A DNA stretch of 64,000 nucleotides. Origin: Proteiniclasticum sediminis. GTDB lineage: Bacteria > Bacillota > Clostridia > Clostridiales > Clostridiaceae. Below the pieces are notes generated by a model. That model was given only the letters and a program-made list of their open reading frames with translations. It searched no databases and was not told the origin of the DNA. The number at the start of each line of letters is the position of its first letter. Positions within the stretch are counted from its first letter, which is position 1. This document shows, piece after piece, positions 42,319-50,225 of the stretch. The stretch is taken from the NCBI RefSeq assembly GCF_018128025.1, contig NZ_JAGSCS010000015.1, positions 1-64,000 on the forward strand, written 5' to 3'. The translations under genes were made by a program, and so were the position numbers.

Positions 42319-42651
42319 ATGAAAAGAAACATCGTCACCGCTATTATTCTTTCGATTATCACCTGCGGAATCTACAACCTGTACTGGATCTACGCCCTGA
42401 ACAACGACGCTTCCCGTCTGGCCCGGGAAGAGGAAGATGGAGGCATGGTCCTCATCCTCAGCCTCATCACCTGCGGAATCTACTTCCTCATCTGGAACTA
42501 CAAGATGGGGGACAAGATTTACCAGGCCGGCGGAAAGAACGACCAGGTGGTCTACCTCATCCTCGCCATCTTTGGCCTCAGCATCGTTTCCATGGCTCTC
42601 ATGCAGACAGAAGTCAACAATCTCCTGGATCAGCGGGGTCCCGCCTATTAA
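42319..42651 (+). CDS. DUF4234-like membrane protein
   Basis: The 110-residue protein has three hydrophobic segments and the repeated motif ITCGIYNLYWIY / ITCGIYFLIWNYK, typical of DUF4234. NDASRLAREEEDGG forms the cytosolic loop between the copies. Start 42319 (MKRN) is chosen because the GTG at 42307 overlaps the ribosome-binding site AAGGAG; spacing to 42319 is long (11). It is cotranscribed with DUF2752. Function unknown. Confidence 0.85.
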   Translation: MKRNIVTAIILSIITCGIYNLYWIYALNNDASRLAREEEDGGMVLILSLITCGIYFLIWNYKMGDKIYQAGGKNDQVVYLILAIFGLSIVSMALMQTEVNNLLDQRGPAY

Positions 42652-42663
42652 GGTCAAAAAAAC

Positions 42664-42694
42664 AGCCTGTCCTACGGGACAGGCCTTTCTTTTT
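42664..42694. terminator. Terminator between DUF4234 and YjbR genes
   Basis: GCCTGTCC-TACG-GGACAGGC, followed by CTTTCTTTTT on the forward strand and preceded by a run of A. It overlaps the end of the YjbR gene. Confidence 0.85.
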
Positions 42695-43058
42695 CCAGTT
42701 CCAGCGCCTCTCGTTCCGTCTTTTTCAGCTTCTTCACCACCAGGGTGTAGGAATGGCTGATGAGCTCCTCATAGAACGGCAGGGGCATTTTGTCGGTGAT
42801 GGTGACGGTGATCCAGTGCTTTTTGTTGAGGTGATATCCGGGCTTGATGAAGGGAAACATTTCCCGCAGCTCCTGGGACCGAAAAGGGTCACACTTCAGG
42901 CTGATCTCCACGGGATACCCAGGACTCGTCAAAAGAAAAATCCGCCCCATGACCTTCACCGTCAGCGTTTCCTCATCAAAGGGATAATCCGCCAAAGCCC
43001 GGGGAAGCCCCAGGGCATACGCCACCAAATGTTTCCCCCATTTCTCTTCTTTTCGCAA
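42672..43058 (-). CDS. MmcQ/YjbR family protein
   Basis: The 128-residue protein has the YjbR/CyaY-like fold. It shows LPRALADYPFDEETLTVKVMGRIF in the N-terminal half, then a strand LLTSPGYPVEISLKCDP and PGYHLNKKHWITVTI, which are the family hallmarks. It is a small DNA-binding-like fold of uncertain role. It starts with TTG, supported by AAGGAGG seven bases upstream. It is convergent with the DUF2752-DUF4234 pair, and its last codons lie within their terminator. Confidence 0.88.
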   Translation of the reverse strand: MRKEEKWGKHLVAYALGLPRALADYPFDEETLTVKVMGRIFLLTSPGYPVEISLKCDPFRSQELREMFPFIKPGYHLNKKHWITVTITDKMPLPFYEELISHSYTLVVKKLKKTEREALELEKERPVP

Positions 43059-43159
43059 TGTCCTACCTCCTTAACCTCGTTTTGATTTTCGCTTTAACAT
43101 TTCTTTAATGTTCGTCCGGGATAATGACAGGACATTGAAAAGTAAAAGCGAGGTACCCT

Positions 43160-43762
43160 ATGCAAGCCATCATGACAGGCATCATGGAAAGCTACGGCTA
43201 CGCCGGAACCTTCTTCCTGATCCTACTCGAAAATATCTTTCCGCCCATTCCTTCAGAGGTGATCCTCACCTTTGGCGGGTTCATGACCACGGTCACGTCC
43301 ATGACCGTCTGGGGAACGATCCTGGTCTCTACCCTGGGCTCCCTTCTGGGTGCGGTGATCCTTTACCGCATCGGCAAAGCCCTCTCCCGGGAAAAGCTCG
43401 GGATGCTCCTGGACCGCTACGGACGACTCCTTCGGCTGAAAGCCGCCGACCTGGACAAAGCCGACCGATGGTTTTCCACCTACGGTCAGCGCACGGTCTT
43501 TTTCACCCGCATGATGCCCGTGATCCGCAGCCTCATCTCTCTTCCCGCGGGCATGGCCCACATGGACTTTCAGCCCTTTCTCCTCTATACCGCCCTGGGC
43601 ACACTCCTCTGGAACACTCTCCTCATCAGCGGCGGGGCTCTTCTTGGTCAAAACTGGGCAGCGCTCCTCACTTGGATGGATCTCTACTCCACGGCATTCC
43701 TGGTGGCAGCCTTCCTTGGAATTCTCCTCTACGTCATCCTTCGAAAACTTAGGTCCAAATAA
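43160..43762 (+). CDS. DedA family membrane protein (second copy)
   Basis: The 200-residue DedA/VTT protein is distinct from the one at 22993. LLENIFPPIPSEVIL (about 23-37) gives the family Glu and Pro, GSLLGAVILYRIGKALSRE follows, and FTRMMPVIRSLISLPAGMA (about 114-132) holds the conserved Arg. The IPSE type is the commoner DedA subgroup, so the two paralogues are from different branches. GCGAGG precedes the start. It lies 33 bases before the UPF0178 gene and is probably cotranscribed with it. Confidence 0.93.
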   Translation: MQAIMTGIMESYGYAGTFFLILLENIFPPIPSEVILTFGGFMTTVTSMTVWGTILVSTLGSLLGAVILYRIGKALSREKLGMLLDRYGRLLRLKAADLDKADRWFSTYGQRTVFFTRMMPVIRSLISLPAGMAHMDFQPFLLYTALGTLLWNTLLISGGALLGQNWAALLTWMDLYSTAFLVAAFLGILLYVILRKLRSK

Positions 43763-43795
43763 TCCTGGGGAAAAATCCCCCAAAAAGGAGCTTCT

Positions 43796-44239
43796 ATGCG
43801 CATATTCATCGATGCCGACGGATGCCCGGTGGTCCCTTTGGCCATCCGCCTCGCCAAAGAACATTCCCTGCCGGTGACCGTGGTGAAAAACTACGCCCAC
43901 GAGGTGGAAGACGCTTATGCGGAGATCGTCACCGTGGACATTTCCCCCGATGCCGCCGATTACTACATCGCCAATGCCCTGAAAAAAGGGGATATCCTCA
44001 TTACCCAGGACTACGGCCTGGCGGCCATGGCTCTTTCCCGGGGAGCCCGGTGCCTCAGCCAGAACGGCCTCATCCTCAGTGACCACAATATCCTCTCGCT
44101 CCTGGACCGGCGCCATGTGAATCGCAAGCTCCGAAAAACCCAGGGGATCTACACCAAGCTGAAAAAACGGACCCCCGCCGATGATGAGGCCTTTCGCCAA
44201 ACCTTTCTTCAGCTGATCACCTCATCCCTCCAGCCTTAG
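43796..44239 (+). CDS. UPF0178 (YaiI/YqxD) family protein
   Basis: The 147-residue cytoplasmic protein belongs to the DUF188 family with a PIN-like/NYN-like fold. The start MRIFIDADGCPVV gives the conserved Asp pair and Cys. DISPDAADYYIA, GDILITQDYGLAAMAL and the C-terminal RRHVNRKLRK.QG block are typical. Acidic residues suggest a metal-dependent nuclease-like site, but activity has not been assigned. AAAAGGAGC precedes the start. Confidence 0.94.
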   Translation: MRIFIDADGCPVVPLAIRLAKEHSLPVTVVKNYAHEVEDAYAEIVTVDISPDAADYYIANALKKGDILITQDYGLAAMALSRGARCLSQNGLILSDHNILSLLDRRHVNRKLRKTQGIYTKLKKRTPADDEAFRQTFLQLITSSLQP

Positions 44240-44247
44240 ATACTCTG

Positions 44248-44288
44248 CCCGAAGAAATGCCTTGGTATTTCTTCGGGTTTCTTCTTTA
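44248..44288 (+). terminator. Terminator of the UPF0178 gene
   Basis: CCCGAAGAAAT pairs with ATTTCTTCGGG across a 9-base loop and is followed by TTTCTTCTTT. Confidence 0.8.
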
Positions 44289-45104
44289 TTCGAGGGATCC
44301 CAGATTCTCCAAAATCCGCTGAATCCGCTTTTTGGCAAGCTCCGCCACCGCCGGCGACTCATAAATACCCAGCTTCAGGAGCTTTTTCTGGGGGGCTTCC
44401 AAGGGAAGGTATCCTTCTGGATCCAGCTTCTCCTTCAGCACCGTCCAGGCTTCGAAAAACCGGGGATCTTTCCGGGCATAGGGATAGAAGGACAACACAT
44501 AGACATAGTAAAAGAGATTGTAGCGAAGAAAAGGATACTCCACGGCCATGAACCGGGAACCCATGCCAAAGTGGCAGGGCCCCACGGGGGTCTTCACCGT
44601 CCAGTGGGCGAGAAGCGTTTCCACTGCCGAATCCAGCTCCCCCTTCGCCTCCGGCTTCTCTTTGAAGGCATCCAGGACCAGGAGGGTCACCCCGGGGTTG
44701 GACAGCTCTGTTTCCGGCCCCCGGCCAAAGGAAAACTTTCGGCACTGCCATCCCCCATCTCCATGGCGGGTGGCCAAAAGCCGCTGACGAACCCGAAGGG
44801 CTTCCGAGCTCTCCCCTTGGCCGTTTCGGCCGAAGGACGCAGCAGCCAGGGCCAGGTGGCAAGGATAGATGCTCCCCTGGGGCGCGATGCGCACCCGGCC
44901 GTCGGGAAGCACCGCCTCTTTCAGCAGCGTGAGGGCCCCTTGGACAAGGGGATCGCTGGCGGGAATCCCCAGCTCGCCCAAGGTCAGGAGGGCCGTGAGG
45001 GTGCTCACGGGATTTTCCAGCCCCAATTTCCCTTCGGGACTGGCCCAGTATTCGCCGCCATTGCCCCGATGGGAGGCATAGAAGGCTTCCAGATTGAGTT
45101 TCAT
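44286..45104 (-). CDS. Prenyltransferase/terpene-cyclase-fold protein
   Basis: The 272-residue protein is predicted to form an alpha/alpha toroid. It has helical repeats with the motif RHGDGGWQCRKF (about 115-126), similar to QW/GGW repeats in squalene cyclases and prenyltransferases, plus NPVSTLTALLTLGELG and NPGVTLLVLDAF. The catalytic DxDD acid motif of cyclases is not seen, so enzymatic terpene chemistry is doubtful. Start 45104 has AAAGGGG upstream. Monocistronic, divergent from the Gfo/Idh gene. Function unknown. Confidence 0.72.
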   Translation of the reverse strand: MKLNLEAFYASHRGNGGEYWASPEGKLGLENPVSTLTALLTLGELGIPASDPLVQGALTLLKEAVLPDGRVRIAPQGSIYPCHLALAAASFGRNGQGESSEALRVRQRLLATRHGDGGWQCRKFSFGRGPETELSNPGVTLLVLDAFKEKPEAKGELDSAVETLLAHWTVKTPVGPCHFGMGSRFMAVEYPFLRYNLFYYVYVLSFYPYARKDPRFFEAWTVLKEKLDPEGYLPLEAPQKKLLKLGIYESPAVAELAKKRIQRILENLGSLE

Positions 45105-45263
45105 GATATCCGCCCCTTTCCTCTGGAATTTTCTTAGCTTAAGCATAGCCGTAAAAGCCCACCTTGGTCAACGGGAGAGCCTCGCGCCAAAGAAGATTAT
45201 CCCCTTCGGCTGGAAGTCTTGTATAATGACATCAGAGAAACCCTTGAGAAGGAGGAATTTTCC

Positions 45264-46256
45264 ATGATCCGATTCGCCACTGTGGGAACAGGCTTCATCA
45301 CGGACAAGTTCATTGAAGATCTAAAACAGGTAAAGGGCTGCACCCTCCAGGCGGTGTACTCCCGCACAGAGGAAAGAGCGAAAACCCTGGCTGACAAGCT
45401 CGCCCCGGGAATCGCCCTCTACACGGACCTCACGGCTCTTGCCCAAGCACCGGATATCGATGCGGTCTACATTGCCAGCCCCAACTCCCTCCACGGTCCC
45501 CAGGCCAAGCTTTTTCTCCAGGCAGGAAAGCACGTCCTGGTGGAAAAAGCGGCCGCCTCCAATGCCCGGGAACTGGAGGAGGTGCTGCAGCTGGCAAAGG
45601 AAAATAACCTCGTCTTCATGGAAGCCATGAAATCCCTCACCATGCCCGCCTATCTCCTCCTGAAGGAAACCCTTCCCCGCATCGGGCAGATCCGCAAGTT
45701 TGCCATGACCTACTGCCAGTACTCCTCCCGCTATGATCGGCATAAAAAAGGGGAGTTCGTCAACACCTTCCATAAGGAGTTCTCCAACGGCGGCCTCCTG
45801 GACATTGGCATCTATGGGGTGTATCCCGTGCTGGATCTCTTTGGTCCTCCGTTGGCGGTGAAGGCCGTGGCCACCCTTCTTCCCCAGGGGGGCATCGACG
45901 GTTCCGGCACCGTCCTTTTCCAGTACCCCCACATGGAAGGCTCCGTGGCCTATTCCAAGATCAGCCAGTCCTTAGTCCCTTCGGAAATCCAGGGCGAACT
46001 GGGGAGCCTCCTCATCGACCGCATCGGCGATCCCAAAGAGCTCACCCTGATCCTTCGCGACGGCACCCGGGAAGTCCTGAGGCCGGATACCCTCCCCCAG
46101 GACATGAGCTACGAGATCCAGGAGTTTGTCTCCGTCATCACCGAAGGTCGCCCGGCCTCCACGGTGAACACCTGGGAACTGGCCCTTCGGGTTCACCAGA
46201 CCCTGGACAGCATCCGGCAGCAGATTGGCCTCACCTATCCCGCCGACGAGGCATAA
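45264..46256 (+). CDS. Gfo/Idh/MocA family oxidoreductase
   Basis: The 330-residue NAD(P)-dependent dehydrogenase starts with Rossmann motif ATVGTGFITDKF (5-16). It has DAVYIASPNSLHGPQ and KHVLVEKAAASNARE (the conserved EK pair) and the C-terminal block GGGLLDIGIYG-like NGGLLDIGIYGVYPVLDLFG with its catalytic Asp. Likely substrates are sugars or inositol-like compounds; no sugar operon is adjacent to narrow this. Start 45264 has AAGGAGG upstream. A TATAAT at 45229-45234 may be its -10 box. Confidence 0.92.
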   Translation: MIRFATVGTGFITDKFIEDLKQVKGCTLQAVYSRTEERAKTLADKLAPGIALYTDLTALAQAPDIDAVYIASPNSLHGPQAKLFLQAGKHVLVEKAAASNARELEEVLQLAKENNLVFMEAMKSLTMPAYLLLKETLPRIGQIRKFAMTYCQYSSRYDRHKKGEFVNTFHKEFSNGGLLDIGIYGVYPVLDLFGPPLAVKAVATLLPQGGIDGSGTVLFQYPHMEGSVAYSKISQSLVPSEIQGELGSLLIDRIGDPKELTLILRDGTREVLRPDTLPQDMSYEIQEFVSVITEGRPASTVNTWELALRVHQTLDSIRQQIGLTYPADEA

Positions 46257-46260
46257 ACGC

Positions 46261-46315
46261 AAGAAGGCGCTGAAGTTTCCTTTCCCTTGGGGGAATGGAC
46301 CTTCAGCGCCTTCTT
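46261..46315. terminator. Hairpin between Gfo/Idh and the 30-aa protein gene
   Basis: A 15-bp perfect stem AAGAAGGCGCTGAAG with its complement and a 25-base loop. No T-run follows, so it may end transcription through the A/T-rich stem base or act as an RNA end stabiliser. Confidence 0.6.
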
Positions 46316-46334
46316 GGTCGGAGAACCCTCCGAA

Positions 46335-46427
46335 TCAGACAAACAGTGCTGCCACGATGGTTCCCACCATGGACAGGAGGATAATCCAGGTGATCACTTT
46401 CACCATGGTGTCGCGTTTTTTATACAT
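46335..46427 (-). CDS. 30-residue single-pass membrane protein
   Basis: A very short gene. The product starts MYKKRDTMVKV and continues into one hydrophobic helix (VITWIILLSMVGTIVAALFV), ending there. It has AAGGTGG seven bases upstream and starts 14 bases after the NlpC/P60-like gene, on the same strand. Short Firmicute proteins of this shape (basic N-terminus plus one helix) are annotated DUF4044-like. It could be a small subunit or membrane modulator. The assignment is tentative, but the coding call is supported by codon pattern, ribosome-binding site and position. Confidence 0.6.
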   Translation of the reverse strand: MYKKRDTMVKVITWIILLSMVGTIVAALFV

Positions 46428-46441
46428 AAGCCACCTTCTTC

Positions 46442-47182
46442 CTAATCAACGATGGTGATCGTCGGTCTTCGGTAATACACAAACTGCGTAGACTCCGCCG
46501 AGGGGGAAAATTTGTTTCCCTGCAGATCCTGGTTGTTCCGCCTCAGGGTATTGTTGAGGGAAATGACAATCCGTCCGTTTTCCAGGCCTTCTGCGGCAAA
46601 ATCGATGCCCCCGGCATGGATAAAGGCCTTTTTCCCGTTAATCTCCCCGATGTAGATGCCCACATGGTTCACCTTGGTGGACTCCGGCAGCTGGGTAAAG
46701 CCCAGATCGCCCACCTTCAGCTCCTCTTCCAGCACCGGTTCCGAGGAATCCCATAATCTCGAGGTGAGGGGGCCGGTGCCGGGACTTTTCGCACTGAGGG
46801 CCTTTCCTGTGAGATTGAAGTATACCCAGTCCACAAAGCCCGCCGCATCTAGGGGTCCCTCCGGGATCCCCAGGGTGAGCTCCTGCTGACCGAAGGCATA
46901 AGGATGGTTTACGAGAAGCTGGGCCATGGTGACGATGTCCGCCCGCCTCACTTCCCCCGTCTCCGATTTCAGATTCTGGTACTCCGTGGGCCCGGCATAA
47001 CTGACCTTGGTGCTGAAGAACAGCTCAAAAAAACCTGCCCGGTCCACCAGGGCCGTGCCCAGGGAAAGCACCAGCACCAGGAGGACACCCAGCCAGACGC
47101 GGCGTTTTCGTCTATTTCGTTTTCGGATCTCCTGGACCCGCTTCACTCGTTCATTAGGATGAAATCTCAGCCGATCTTCCAC
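46442..47182 (-). CDS. Membrane-anchored NlpC/P60-like protein lacking the catalytic Cys
   Basis: The 246-residue protein has a basic cytosolic N-terminus, one membrane helix (about 29-46) and an extracellular NlpC/P60-like domain. LVNHPYAFGQQ, PLDAAGFVDWVYFNLTG (110-126), LKVGDLGFTQLPE and VNHVGIYIG (with His173) are the family landmarks. In active enzymes the second position of the D-C-x-G-F motif is the nucleophile; here residue 113 is Ala (codon at 46844-46846). It is therefore probably a non-catalytic cell-wall binding protein. It starts with GTG after AGGTGA. A 30-residue membrane protein gene follows. Confidence 0.8.
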   Translation of the reverse strand: MEDRLRFHPNERVKRVQEIRKRNRRKRRVWLGVLLVLVLSLGTALVDRAGFFELFFSTKVSYAGPTEYQNLKSETGEVRRADIVTMAQLLVNHPYAFGQQELTLGIPEGPLDAAGFVDWVYFNLTGKALSAKSPGTGPLTSRLWDSSEPVLEEELKVGDLGFTQLPESTKVNHVGIYIGEINGKKAFIHAGGIDFAAEGLENGRIVISLNNTLRRNNQDLQGNKFSPSAESTQFVYYRRPTITIVD

Positions 47183-47234
47183 TTTGTCACCTGCGTTCTT
47201 TCTTCCGCATCAGGGGTTTTGCCAAACTTTGGGC

Positions 47235-47269
47235 AAAAAACAATAAACCCGATTGCTCAGGTTTATTTT
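47235..47269 (-). terminator. Terminator of the 74-aa membrane protein gene
   Basis: AATAAACC pairs with GGGTTTATT (9-base loop) and the reverse strand continues GTTTTTTG. Confidence 0.8.
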
Positions 47270-47299
47270 ACGGGCTACTTATTAAAAATGTCTTTAAAA

Positions 47300-47524
47300 T
47301 CAGTCCGCATATCGCTTAAATTTCGGATGAAAAACCAAAATATAGAGAACAAGAAGAATCACGACGGTCACGGCCGCGGCATATCCAGCTTCCCGGTACA
47401 GATTATTCGCTTCCATCGCCGCTGCGCTGCTTCGTAGCGTGACATCCTCCGTGGCAAAAACCGTTGTTCCCCCGGAGAGAATCAGTCCCAAAACTGCTCC
47501 AACAGCTTTCTTTCCTTGCGCCAT
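47300..47524 (-). CDS. Small exported membrane protein (74 aa)
   Basis: The 74-residue product has an N-terminal hydrophobic segment resembling a signal peptide (KKAVGAVLGLILSGGTTVFA), a short polar middle (EDVTLRSSAAAMEANN) and a C-terminal membrane helix (AAAVTVVILLVLYILVF) with a basic end. Start 47524 has GGGAG upstream. I do not recognise a family. It lies between the guanylate-kinase and NlpC/P60-like genes on the same strand and has its own terminator. Confidence 0.6.
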   Translation of the reverse strand: MAQGKKAVGAVLGLILSGGTTVFATEDVTLRSSAAAMEANNLYREAGYAAAVTVVILLVLYILVFHPKFKRYAD

Positions 47525-47681
47525 ACTTTTCTCATCTCCCATCATTAGCTCCATGGTAGCAGATTTTTTCCCCATGTTTGTTAACGAAGATTAAACTTTC
47601 CCCCAACTCCTCTTGAACATTCATTGCCAGTTCCGTGAAGAATCTTCGGAAAACTTGCGAACCTGTGAGGAATAATCGTTT

Positions 47682-48209
47682 TCATCGGCGGCGCAGCAGC
47701 TGATCAACTTTGCGGTACAAGGTTCTTATGGAAGAGTTATTATCGACAATGTAATCTGCAAACAATCTGTGACCAGTTTCCCGAGAATTCCGTCGGTGGA
47801 GGATTCTTCGGCGGATATTTTCCGGGCTGTCTCCCCGCTTCTTCATCCGCTGGCGAAGGTTCTTCACCGAGCTGTCCACAAAGATCACCCGCACCTCGTC
47901 CCCGAAATGCTTCTTGAAGGAACGGGCTCCCCGAAAATCCGTCACGGCCACCACATCCCCAAGGCATAGCTTGGCGTCCACTTCCGCCCGGGACACCCCG
48001 TAGAGATTTCCCGCATACTCGCTTTCCTCCACCTTGGGGGTGGACTGAAAAGTCTCCCGGTCCACAAAATGGTAAGCCTCCCCATCCTTTTCCCCCGGGC
48101 GGGGGGCACGGGTGGTGTGGGAAACTAGTTCCCTTAGGCCTTTGCTCTTCAGATATTCCCCCACCAGGGTCTTTCCTGCCCCGGAGGGGCCGGTGATAAT
48201 ATAGATCAT
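47682..48209 (-). CDS. Guanylate kinase family protein
   Basis: The 175-residue P-loop kinase has Walker A GPSGAGKT (7-14), the guanylate-kinase signature SHTTRAPRPGEKDGEAYHFV (30-49), the YGVS substrate block and an Arg-rich lid (RQRMKKRGDSPENIRRRI). GMP phosphorylation is the natural prediction. It is some 25 residues shorter than typical Gmk and not beside rpoZ or dapF-type neighbours, so it may be a paralogue of the main gmk. GGGAGG precedes the start. Confidence 0.85.
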   Translation of the reverse strand: MIYIITGPSGAGKTLVGEYLKSKGLRELVSHTTRAPRPGEKDGEAYHFVDRETFQSTPKVEESEYAGNLYGVSRAEVDAKLCLGDVVAVTDFRGARSFKKHFGDEVRVIFVDSSVKNLRQRMKKRGDSPENIRRRILHRRNSRETGHRLFADYIVDNNSSIRTLYRKVDQLLRRR

Positions 48210-48366
48210 ACTGTTTCCCTCCCGCTGCCACAGGGGCTATATTCCTCATTTTAGCAGAAATGCACCTGGACTTCGAAAGGTTCAGAATTTTATTTTATAT
48301 TTTAGCCCATCTTTGCTATAATTGATGTCAACAAAGACCATCTTGTGAAATATAGGAGTTGATATT

Positions 48367-49635
48367 TTGGACCCCAGTTCGTGGCAAATCCCTGTACTTG
48401 TTCTCCTCGTCCTTCTTTCCGCTTTCTTTTCCTCAGCTGAAACCGCCTATACCGCGGTGAACAAGCTGAAGCTTCGGCACCTTGCCGAGGAAGGGGATAA
48501 AAAGGCCAAGAAAGCTCTGAAGCTAACGGAGAATCCCTCCAAGCTCATCAGTTCGCTTCTCATCGGGAACAATATCGTGAACCTCACCGCAGCATCCTTA
48601 GCGACGGTGGTCGCCATCCGCAGCTACGGCCAAAACGCCGCGGCTTTAGCCACGGCCATCCTGACGGTGGTGCTCATCATCTTTGGGGAGATCACGCCCA
48701 AATCCTTTGCCACCCAGTATGCGGAGAAGCTGGTCATCGCCTTTCAAAAGCCGGTGCACTTCACCATGATTCTCCTCACCCCCTTCATCGTCATCTTCTA
48801 CAGCATTGCCTCGGGGCTGATCAAGCTCCTGGGTGGCGACATCCACCAGCATCATCCCCTCATCACCGAGGAGGAGCTGAAAACCCTCGTGGATGTGGGC
48901 AGCGAGGAAGGCGTCTTCGAAGCGGAAGAAAAGCAGATGTTTTTCAACATTTTCGAGTTTGGCGATCTGCAGGTTCGGGACATTATGGTCCAGCGGGTGG
49001 ATATCTGCGCCATCGATGTGACCGCCACCTGGCCGGAAGTTTTAGCCATCATCGAGGATGAGCAGTTCTCCCGATTCCCCGTCTATGAAGAGGACATCGA
49101 CGACATTGTGGGCATCCTCAATGTGAAGGACCTGCTCTTCATCTCCACGGAGGAAAAGGAAGACTTTGATCTGCGCAAATACCTTCGGGAGCCTTATTTT
49201 GCCTATGAGTTCAAGAAAATCCCTGAGCTGTTCAAGGATCTGAAGCGGGAGCGAACCCATATGTCCATCGTTCTCGACGAGTACGGCGGCACCGTGGGCA
49301 TCGCCACCATTGAAGACCTGCTGGAGCAGATCGTAGGCGAAATCGACGACGAGTTCGACGACGACAAGGAAGAAGACATTCAAGCCATCAAGAAGAATGA
49401 ATACATCGTTTCCGGATCCTACCGGCTGGATGAGCTCAACGAGCACATCGGCACCCACATCGAATCGGAGGAGTTTGACTCCATCGGCGGATACCTCATC
49501 GGCATTCTGGGGACCTTCCCGGAAAACGGCGAGATCATCGACACCGACGGCATCCGGTTCATCGTGGAGGAAGTGGACAAAAACCGGATCAAGAAAATCC
49601 GCATGTCCCTCTCCGAGGAACCCCGCAAGGCCTAA
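48367..49635 (+). CDS. CNNM/CorC-HlyC family transporter
   Basis: The 422-residue membrane protein resembles Mg/Co efflux-type CNNM proteins. An N-terminal DUF21 domain with three to four helices (about 5-155, with [16 protein letters not shown] and [16 protein letters not shown]) is followed by a CBS pair (about 195-320, [12 protein letters not shown] and [27 protein letters not shown]) and a C-terminal CorC_HlyC domain (about 340-415). It starts with TTG, supported by AGGAGTTG eight bases upstream. A TATAAT at 48319 is a likely -10 box. Monocistronic. Confidence 0.93.
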   Translation: MDPSSWQIPVLVLLVLLSAFFSSAETAYTAVNKLKLRHLAEEGDKKAKKALKLTENPSKLISSLLIGNNIVNLTAASLATVVAIRSYGQNAAALATAILTVVLIIFGEITPKSFATQYAEKLVIAFQKPVHFTMILLTPFIVIFYSIASGLIKLLGGDIHQHHPLITEEELKTLVDVGSEEGVFEAEEKQMFFNIFEFGDLQVRDIMVQRVDICAIDVTATWPEVLAIIEDEQFSRFPVYEEDIDDIVGILNVKDLLFISTEEKEDFDLRKYLREPYFAYEFKKIPELFKDLKRERTHMSIVLDEYGGTVGIATIEDLLEQIVGEIDDEFDDDKEEDIQAIKKNEYIVSGSYRLDELNEHIGTHIESEEFDSIGGYLIGILGTFPENGEIIDTDGIRFIVEEVDKNRIKKIRMSLSEEPRKA

Positions 49636-49639
49636 ACTC

Positions 49640-49668
49640 ACGCAGGAACCGGAAGGTTCCTGCGTTTT
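49640..49668 (+). terminator. Terminator of the CNNM/CorC gene
   Basis: ACGCAGGAACC-GGAA-GGTTCCTGCGT followed by TTTC; an 11-bp perfect stem. Confidence 0.85.
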
Positions 49669-49766
49669 CATCTTCATTCCCTATCTTCTCTCTTCCCCCT
49701 TCTGGCCCTTCTTCCTGAAGAGCCCAGAAATCTACATTTTAATCCATCATTTCCAGGAGGTACGCC

Positions 49767-50225
49767 ATGTGCGAATTTTATCAGGAGGCCCTGGCCGAAG
49801 CGAAAGCGGCCTATGCCGGCCATGAGGTCCCCGTGGGCGCTGTGGTGGTGTGGCAGGGCCAGATCATCGGCCGCGGCCAAAATTCCATGGAGCGCCGCCA
49901 GGATCCCTCTGCCCATGCGGAGGTTTTAGCCATCCAGGAAGCGGCAAAAAACCGGGGAAGCTGGCGGCTCACGGGCTGCACCCTCTATGTGACCCTGGAG
50001 CCCTGCCTCATGTGCGCGGCTCTCATCCGAAAATCCCGCATCGGCAAAGTGGTCATCGGCGCCATCGAGCCCCATGAAGGCGCCCTGGGCAGCGCCCTCA
50101 CCGTCAACGATCTTCCGCCCCGGAGTCAGCATGTGGAAACCACCTGGCTCTATGACCCGGCGTCGGAAGCCCTGCTGAAACAATTTTTTAAGGAGCTGAG
50201 AGCATCCCATGATCATGATCTATGA
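49767..50225 (+). CDS. tadA: tRNA adenosine(34) deaminase
   Basis: It converts A34 to inosine in the wobble position of tRNA-Arg(ACG). The 152-residue zinc deaminase has His50-Ala-Glu52 (zinc ligand and proton shuttle) and PCLMC with Cys80/Cys83 as zinc ligands; the N-terminal VPVGAVVV and C-terminal GALGSALTVNDLP blocks are typical. AGGAGG precedes the start. Its substrate, tRNA-Arg(ACG), is encoded only 3.2 kb downstream at 53389. It overlaps psd by 17 bases. Confidence 0.96.
   Translation: MCEFYQEALAEAKAAYAGHEVPVGAVVVWQGQIIGRGQNSMERRQDPSAHAEVLAIQEAAKNRGSWRLTGCTLYVTLEPCLMCAALIRKSRIGKVVIGAIEPHEGALGSALTVNDLPPRSQHVETTWLYDPASEALLKQFFKELRASHDHDL

Noticed and set aside
43253-44200. 315-codon reverse-strand frame opposite dedA and UPF0178
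   Set aside because: It spans two well-supported forward genes and their spacer; composition is typical of antisense frames (His/Asp/Gly rich).
47682-48209. Ribose 1,5-bisphosphokinase (PhnN) instead of guanylate kinase
   Set aside because: The SHTTRxPRxGE guanylate-kinase signature is intact and there are no phosphonate genes nearby.
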